Assembly (NCBI RefSeq): GCF_028368855.1 | Contig: NZ_JAQNCY010000010.1 | Coordinates: 79,308-143,307, forward strand | Direction: 5' to 3' | Source: Leisingera sp. SS27 | GTDB lineage: Bacteria; Pseudomonadota; Alphaproteobacteria; Rhodobacterales; Rhodobacteraceae | Length of the DNA stretch: 64,000 nucleotides | Notes under the pieces: generated by a model | Told to the model about the DNA's origin: nothing | Databases searched by the model: none | What the model saw: only the letters and a program-made list of their open reading frames with translations | Shown: piece by piece, positions 59,730 through 64,000 of the stretch | Layout of the letters: every line of letters starts with the position of its first letter | Position numbering within the stretch: the first letter of the stretch is position 1 | Program-made: the position numbers and the translations under genes

Positions 59730-60401
59730 ATGGCCGGTAAAAGGGAACAGAATCGCGAGCAGAACCGCCAGGCACTGATCGGGGCGGTGCTGGATTCAGT
59801 GGCCGAAAAGGGGATCTCAGAGACTTCTGTCAGCGAGATCATCCAGCGTGCCGGCCTGTCGCGCGGCATGATCCATCTGCATTTCGGCGGAAAAGACAAC
59901 CTGGTTCAGGCGGCAGCGCATCACTCCTCGGAAGAATATTACGACGGGCTGGAGGCGCTCTTGCAGACCGCAGGTGACAGCCCGCAGGAGCGGGTTGAGA
60001 TGATCGTTCGCGGCGACCTCAGCGAGCGGGTGCTGAACCGGCGTAACGTCAGCATCTGGTATGCCTTCCGCGGCGAGGCCCGCAACCGCACCGCAATTGC
60101 CGAGTATTCCGATACCCGCGACGGGCGGCTGCGCGGCATGATCCACAACGCCTTTGCCCGGATCGTGCGCGAGGCCGGGACCCCGGATGCCTCCGGCGCG
60201 GCGCGCGATGCCACCCACGGCACCCTGGCGCTGCTCGAAGGCATGTGGACCGACTTCCTGCTGCACCCCGACCGCTTTGACCGGGAAGAGGCAGCCCGGA
60301 TCATCTTCCGTTTCCTGTCGGCGATGTTCCCCACGCATTTCTCGCTCAAAGGGGCAGTCCGGACGACGGCAGAGGAGGCATTGCCCCCTCCATGCGCCTA
60401 G
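59730..60401 (+). CDS. TetR family regulator (BetI-like)
   Basis: This is a 223-residue repressor. The N-terminal HTH is VAEKGISETSVSEIIQRAGLSRGMIHLHFGGKDNLVQAAAHHS. The ligand domain contains NVSIWYAFRGEARNRTAIAEYSDTRDGRLRGMI, similar to the choline repressor BetI (W-x-AFW region). It is divergent from the ABC-DgcA-Rieske-MttB operon and two matching palindromes separate them. It probably represses that operon and itself until a quaternary amine or derivative is bound. Confidence 0.93.
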   Translation: MAGKREQNREQNRQALIGAVLDSVAEKGISETSVSEIIQRAGLSRGMIHLHFGGKDNLVQAAAHHSSEEYYDGLEALLQTAGDSPQERVEMIVRGDLSERVLNRRNVSIWYAFRGEARNRTAIAEYSDTRDGRLRGMIHNAFARIVREAGTPDASGAARDATHGTLALLEGMWTDFLLHPDRFDREEAARIIFRFLSAMFPTHFSLKGAVRTTAEEALPPPCA

Positions 60402-60403
60402 CC

Positions 60404-61375
60404 TCAGCGCTGGCCGGAAGGTCCGGCAGCGTAGAGGCAGAGCAGATCGTTGGCGATTGTTGCCGCCGCAATGGCGGTGATTTCGGAGATATCATAGGCC
60501 GGGGCGACTTCTACCACGTCCATGCCCACCACATCGGTGCCCGCCAGCCCGCGGATGATCTCCTGCGCCTGGTAGGGCGACAGGCCGCCAATGACAGGCG
60601 TGCCGGTGCCGGGGGCAGAAGCCGGCTCCAGCGCGTCGATGTCGAAGGTCACGTAAGTCTTGTGATCACCGACAATGCCGCGGATCTTTTCAGCCACCGC
60701 CTCCGGCCCGGCTTTCTGCACCTCAATTGCGTCAATGATATTCATGCCCAGCGGGTCTGGGTTGTGGGTCCGGATGCCGACCTGAACTGACCGGGACGGG
60801 TCCACCAGCCCCTCGCGGATGGCGTGCCACAGCATGGTGCCATGGTCGATGCGGCCTGCCTCATCCGCCCAGGTGTCGGAATGGGCATCGAACTGGATCA
60901 AGCTCAGCGGCCCGTGCTTCTCAACATGGGCCTGCAAAAGCGGATAGGTGATAAAATGGTCGCCGCCGATCGACAAAAGCGCCGTATCCGTGGCCAGGAT
61001 ATCGCGTGCTGCCTGGGCAATTTCGCCCGGCACTTTATGCGGATAGCCATAGTCGAACTCGCAATCGCCATAATCGACAACCCGCAGCGCTTCGTAAGGG
61101 TCAACCGTCCATGGCCAGGGCGCCGACCAGGCAATGTGACTGGAGCCTGAGCGCACCGCCCGCGGTCCCAGACGGGTACCGGACCGGCTGGAGACCGACA
61201 GGTCGAACGGCACACCCATCACCGCCACATCCGCGCTGCTGAGATCGCGGGAATAGCGCCGCCGCATGAAGCTGAGCGCGCCCGCATAGCTGGCTTCGGC
61301 AACCACGCCCCGGTCGCTGTCGCGGGTGAAGGCCAGGTCGCCCTGCACTGGGTTCACGCTGGAGGAATCGGTCAT
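60404..61375 (-). CDS. Agmatinase/ureohydrolase family protein
   Basis: This is a 323-residue arginase-fold enzyme with all Mn ligands visible: H140 (GGDH), D163, H165 and D167 (DAHSDTW), and D245 and D247 (FDIDALEP). It hydrolyses a guanidino compound to urea and an amine; agmatine, guanidinobutyrate or a related molecule are candidates. The start at 61375 has GGAGA 6 nt upstream. It ends 2 nt from the TetR stop (convergent) and is divergent from a LuxR-type gene. Confidence 0.92.
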   Translation of the reverse strand: MTDSSSVNPVQGDLAFTRDSDRGVVAEASYAGALSFMRRRYSRDLSSADVAVMGVPFDLSVSSRSGTRLGPRAVRSGSSHIAWSAPWPWTVDPYEALRVVDYGDCEFDYGYPHKVPGEIAQAARDILATDTALLSIGGDHFITYPLLQAHVEKHGPLSLIQFDAHSDTWADEAGRIDHGTMLWHAIREGLVDPSRSVQVGIRTHNPDPLGMNIIDAIEVQKAGPEAVAEKIRGIVGDHKTYVTFDIDALEPASAPGTGTPVIGGLSPYQAQEIIRGLAGTDVVGMDVVEVAPAYDISEITAIAAATIANDLLCLYAAGPSGQR

Positions 61376-61440
61376 TTGGGTCTCCGTCATGCTGAAAATT
61401 CACTTGGAGCCAGTTTGACTTTTGCGTTTATGCCGGCAAA

Positions 61441-61460
61441 CTTGGCCAAGGATATATATC
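61441..61460. promoter_or_regulatory. Two adjacent perfect 10-bp palindromes
   Basis: CTTGGCCAAG (61441-61450) is followed without a gap by GATATATATC (61451-61460), 14-33 nt before the LuxR-type gene and in the divergent promoter with the agmatinase gene. They may be an operator for the LuxR-type protein. Confidence 0.45.
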
Positions 61461-61473
61461 TTTAGGTATAGGC

Positions 61474-62271
61474 ATGAGCGATCCTTCCTTCCCGCCGTTG
61501 CCCGGCGGCTGGGCCAAGGCAATGACGGCCCTGGCAGACTGCATTGCGACAGAGCGTTTCCCCGGCGCGCTGCGGCAGGTGCTTTCGCAATGCTGCAGCT
61601 TTGATTCCATGGTCATCTCGCATTACGCGGGCGCGCAGCCGCCGGTGCCGCTCTATCAGGATCTGGATGAGCTGCAGGCGGCGATAACGGTGGAGTTCTA
61701 TGCCAGCGGCCCCTACCTGCTGGATCCGCTTTATCAGGCCTGCCGCAACGGCTGCACACCCGGCGCCTACCGGCTGATGGACCTGGCGCCGGAGGCGTTT
61801 TACCGCTCCGAATACTACCGGGCCTTCTACCGCAAGATCAGCATCAGCGACGAGATCGGTATCCTGGTGCAGGACGGGGCGGAGCGCTGGTTCATCGTGT
61901 CCCTGGCCCGGTTTGCCCGCCAGCAAAGGTTTGAGGCGGCAGACACGGAACGGCTGAATGCGGTGTTCTCGGTGATCGCCGCCGCCATCCGGCGCCAGTG
62001 GGGACAGGCGGAAGACACCGCGGCGGCTCATCAGCCTGCGGATTGGGAGGACCGGATGCAAACCTTTGGCACCGGCGTCCTCAGCCCGCGGGAGCGGGAG
62101 GTGGTTCAGCTGATCCTGCAGGGCCATTCCACCCCTTCCGCCGCAGCTTACCTGGGCATTGCCGAGGGCACGGTGAAGGTGCACCGCCACCACGCCTATT
62201 CCAAACTGGGCATCGCTTCGCAGGCGCAGCTGTTTTCCATGGCAACCCGGCATTTGGCCGGTGCAGTGTAG
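61474..62271 (+). CDS. LuxR family transcriptional regulator
   Basis: This 265-residue protein has a C-terminal LuxR/GerE helix-turn-helix at about 203-258 (LSPREREVVQLILQGHSTPSAAAYLGIAEGTVKVHRHHAYSKLGIASQAQLFSM). The ~190-residue N-terminal region is rich in aromatic residues and does not show an obvious receiver or autoinducer-binding signature. It may be a sensor-type solo regulator. It is divergent from the agmatinase gene, 98 nt away, which makes that gene the best candidate target. Confidence 0.9.
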   Translation: MSDPSFPPLPGGWAKAMTALADCIATERFPGALRQVLSQCCSFDSMVISHYAGAQPPVPLYQDLDELQAAITVEFYASGPYLLDPLYQACRNGCTPGAYRLMDLAPEAFYRSEYYRAFYRKISISDEIGILVQDGAERWFIVSLARFARQQRFEAADTERLNAVFSVIAAAIRRQWGQAEDTAAAHQPADWEDRMQTFGTGVLSPREREVVQLILQGHSTPSAAAYLGIAEGTVKVHRHHAYSKLGIASQAQLFSMATRHLAGAV

Positions 62272-62439
62272 GGCGACCCCGCTCCTCTGTTCCTGAGCAA
62301 CCGAAATAACGCTTGCAACGCTACTCAAGTGCACGCTTGGCATTTCGGTCATTTTCCGTCATTGCTGTTGACTAAACCCACATTTTCACAAATTCTGCAC
62401 GGCAAACCAGCTCAGCAGCCACCGGCACCGACCTCAGGA

Positions 62440-63228
62440 ATGAAGACCACCAAGATGCCTGCAACAGAAAATCACATACAACATGCCCTGCGGGTCACCG
62501 GGATCGCGTCGAAAACCGCCCGCGGTTACTTTCGCGGGAGCTTGGGAATTGAATTCAAGGCGGACGAAAGCCCCGTCACCCAGGCTGACAAGGCCGTCGA
62601 AGACGCGGTACGCGCTTATTTGGAGCAGCATTTCCCTGGCCACGGCATCTTTGGCGAGGAACATGGCTTTGCAGGCATGGACCGCACAGAGGTCTGGATC
62701 ATCGACCCGATCGACGGCACCCGGTCCTTTTTGTCAGGACATCCGCTGTTCGGCTTCCTGCTGGGGTTTCTGCAAGACGGCATTCCGCAGCTGGGGGTAA
62801 TCGGCATGCCCGCGCTGGGTGAAACCTATCTTGGGGTGCGCGGGCAGGGGGCCACTTTCAACGGGCAGCCCATCCATGTGTCGGATCAGACCCGACTGGA
62901 TCAAGCGGTCCTCTATGTGAATGAGGGCGACAAGATCCACCGCGATCACCCGGAGCTGTTCACCCGGCTGATGCAAGCGGGCCAAACGCGCCGCTTTGCC
63001 TACGACTGCTACCCGCATGCATTGCTGGCGGCAGGCCATGCGGATGCGGTGATCGACTATGACTTGCAGCCTTACGACTTCCTGCCGGTGTCCGCTGTTA
63101 TCGAAGCCGCCGGCGGCGTGATTACGGACTGGACCGGTCAGCCGCTGGACCTGGCATCCGATGGCAGGGTGGTTGCCGCGGCAACGCCTGCACTGCACGC
63201 CGAGATGCTGGCGCTGATCAAGGGATAA
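62440..63228 (+). CDS. Inositol monophosphatase family protein (HisN-like)
   Basis: This is a 262-residue Mg2+-dependent phosphatase. Metal and catalytic motifs are GIFGEEHG, VWIIDPIDGTRSFLSG and a C-terminal DLQPYDFLPVSAVIEAAGGVITDWTGQPL (usual WD replaced by YD). It may be a histidinol-phosphatase, inositol-phosphatase or related enzyme. The start is uncertain: ATG 62440 and ATG 62455 are both possible and neither has a well-spaced ribosome-binding site. It ends 4 nt before the Na+/Pi cotransporter. Confidence 0.88.
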   Translation: MKTTKMPATENHIQHALRVTGIASKTARGYFRGSLGIEFKADESPVTQADKAVEDAVRAYLEQHFPGHGIFGEEHGFAGMDRTEVWIIDPIDGTRSFLSGHPLFGFLLGFLQDGIPQLGVIGMPALGETYLGVRGQGATFNGQPIHVSDQTRLDQAVLYVNEGDKIHRDHPELFTRLMQAGQTRRFAYDCYPHALLAAGHADAVIDYDLQPYDFLPVSAVIEAAGGVITDWTGQPLDLASDGRVVAAATPALHAEMLALIKG

Positions 63229-63232
63229 TCAA

Positions 63233-64000
63233 ATGGCGATACTGACTTTTCTGATCAGCCTTGCGGGAGCGACGATGCTGCTCTTGTATGCGGTTCGGAT
63301 GGTGCGGACCGGGATTGAGCGCAGCTACGGCGCCTCGTTCCAGCGGCTGCTGACCGCGCGCCAAAACCACCTGCAGGCGGGGCTGATGGGGCTGGTCCTG
63401 GCGATCGTGCTGCAAAGCTCGGCGGCGGTGGCGCTGCTCACATCGGGCTTTGCCGCCAGCGGCTACCTGGCTTTTCCAACCGGGCTGGCGATTGTGCTGG
63501 GCGGCGATCTCGGCTCGGCGCTGATCATCCAGATCCTGTCGTTCAAGCTCGACTGGCTTGTGCCGGTGCTCCTGGCTGCGGGCGGCTACCTGTTCGTCAA
63601 GACCGAGGCCAAGAAGGCGCGGCAGCTGGGGCGGATCCTGATGGGCATCGCCTTCATCCTGATTTCGCTCAGGTTTCTGCGCGAGGCGATGGACCCGATC
63701 CGCGACAGCGCCTTTCTGCCTGCGGTCGCAGGCTATTTGGCGCGCGACTATATCACCGCCTTCCTGGTCGGCGGCGCGCTGGCCTTTGTGATGCATTCCA
63801 GCGTGGCGGCGATCCTGATGTGCGTCACCCTGGTGCAGATCGGCGCCATCCCCTTCGCCGCCGGGCTGTCGCTGGTCCTGGGGGCGAATTTCGGCTCCGC
63901 CTTCATCCCGGTCTGGCTCAGCCGCGGCATGGCGCTGAAGGCGCGGCGCATCCCCTATGCCAACCTCGCCTTGCGCGGCACCTGGGCGGTAATCTGCCTG
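63233..64000 (+). CDS. Na+/phosphate cotransporter family protein (NptA/YjbB-like, 3' end outside window)
   Basis: The first 256 residues of a polytopic membrane protein run into the right edge. It contains the two repeated family motifs: QSSAAVALLTSGF (Q61-S62-S63) and HSSVAAILMCVTL, each at the start of a hydrophobic segment, plus GGDLGSALIIQILS and LGANFGSAFIPVWLS. These define the PF02690 inverted repeat, which moves phosphate with sodium. It starts 4 nt after the phosphatase stop, so phosphate released by that enzyme could be handled by this carrier, by inference. Confidence 0.9.
   Translation, partial: MAILTFLISLAGATMLLLYAVRMVRTGIERSYGASFQRLLTARQNHLQAGLMGLVLAIVLQSSAAVALLTSGFAASGYLAFPTGLAIVLGGDLGSALIIQILSFKLDWLVPVLLAAGGYLFVKTEAKKARQLGRILMGIAFILISLRFLREAMDPIRDSAFLPAVAGYLARDYITAFLVGGALAFVMHSSVAAILMCVTLVQIGAIPFAAGLSLVLGANFGSAFIPVWLSRGMALKARRIPYANLALRGTWAVICL

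Overview
The window is GC-rich, densely coded DNA of an alphaproteobacterial type. It most resembles the marine Roseobacter group (Rhodobacteraceae, Leisingera/Phaeobacter/Ruegeria-like). This placement is inferred from the Na+-translocating NADH:quinone reductase, TRAP-TAXI transport, repeated non-pyrrolysine MttB-family proteins, Rieske-type quaternary-amine oxygenases and many GcvA-like LysR regulators. No rRNA, tRNA, CRISPR array, prophage or insertion sequence was seen. Both ends cut a gene: a DapA-family gene at the left and a Na+/phosphate cotransporter at the right.

Layout. (1) 1-8607: a DapA-family/GntR pair, a GlxA-type AraC regulator and a GcvA-type LysR regulator, then a five-gene operon: Rieske oxygenase, aldehyde dehydrogenase, a 79-residue helical protein, an MDR dehydrogenase and an enolase-superfamily racemase/dehydratase. 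(2) 8965-19244: the complete nqrABCDEF operon; its maturation genes apbE and nqrM lie about 3 kb downstream, behind a patch holding YceI, MarR, a lower-GC Imm21-like immunity gene and a CBS protein. (3) 19271-33020: an orphan TolC-like lipoprotein, an aldehyde dehydrogenase, a tightly coupled hyuA-hyuB-aminotransferase-racemase operon, a convergent MttB/PrpD pair with its LysR regulator, and an AbrB-Doc toxin-antitoxin module. (4) 33199-47592: a TRAP-TAXI transporter with D-amino-acid dehydrogenase, Asp/Glu racemase, class V aminotransferase and a dimethylglycine/sarcosine-dehydrogenase-like flavoprotein, next to a LysR gene, a ThDP enzyme, a Cys/Met-type PLP enzyme and another LysR gene. (5) 47698-61375: a GMC oxidoreductase, a second enolase-superfamily enzyme and a seven-gene minus-strand operon (spermidine/betaine-type ABC transporter, DgcA/StcD-like demethylase, Rieske oxygenase, MttB protein) facing a BetI-like TetR gene with two near-identical operators; an agmatinase follows. 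(6) 61474-64000: a LuxR-type regulator, an inositol-monophosphatase-family enzyme and a truncated Na+/Pi cotransporter.

The unifying theme is uptake and dismantling of methylated or quaternary amino compounds (betaine-like molecules): transporters, Rieske N-demethylases, flavin demethylases, MttB methyltransferase-like proteins, racemases/epimerases and aldehyde dehydrogenases recur in separately regulated modules. Exact substrates cannot be read from sequence. The most interesting unassigned system is the seven-gene operon at 50594-59491, which combines oxygen-dependent demethylation with an MttB-type protein but shows no corrinoid partner and no Rieske reductase nearby.
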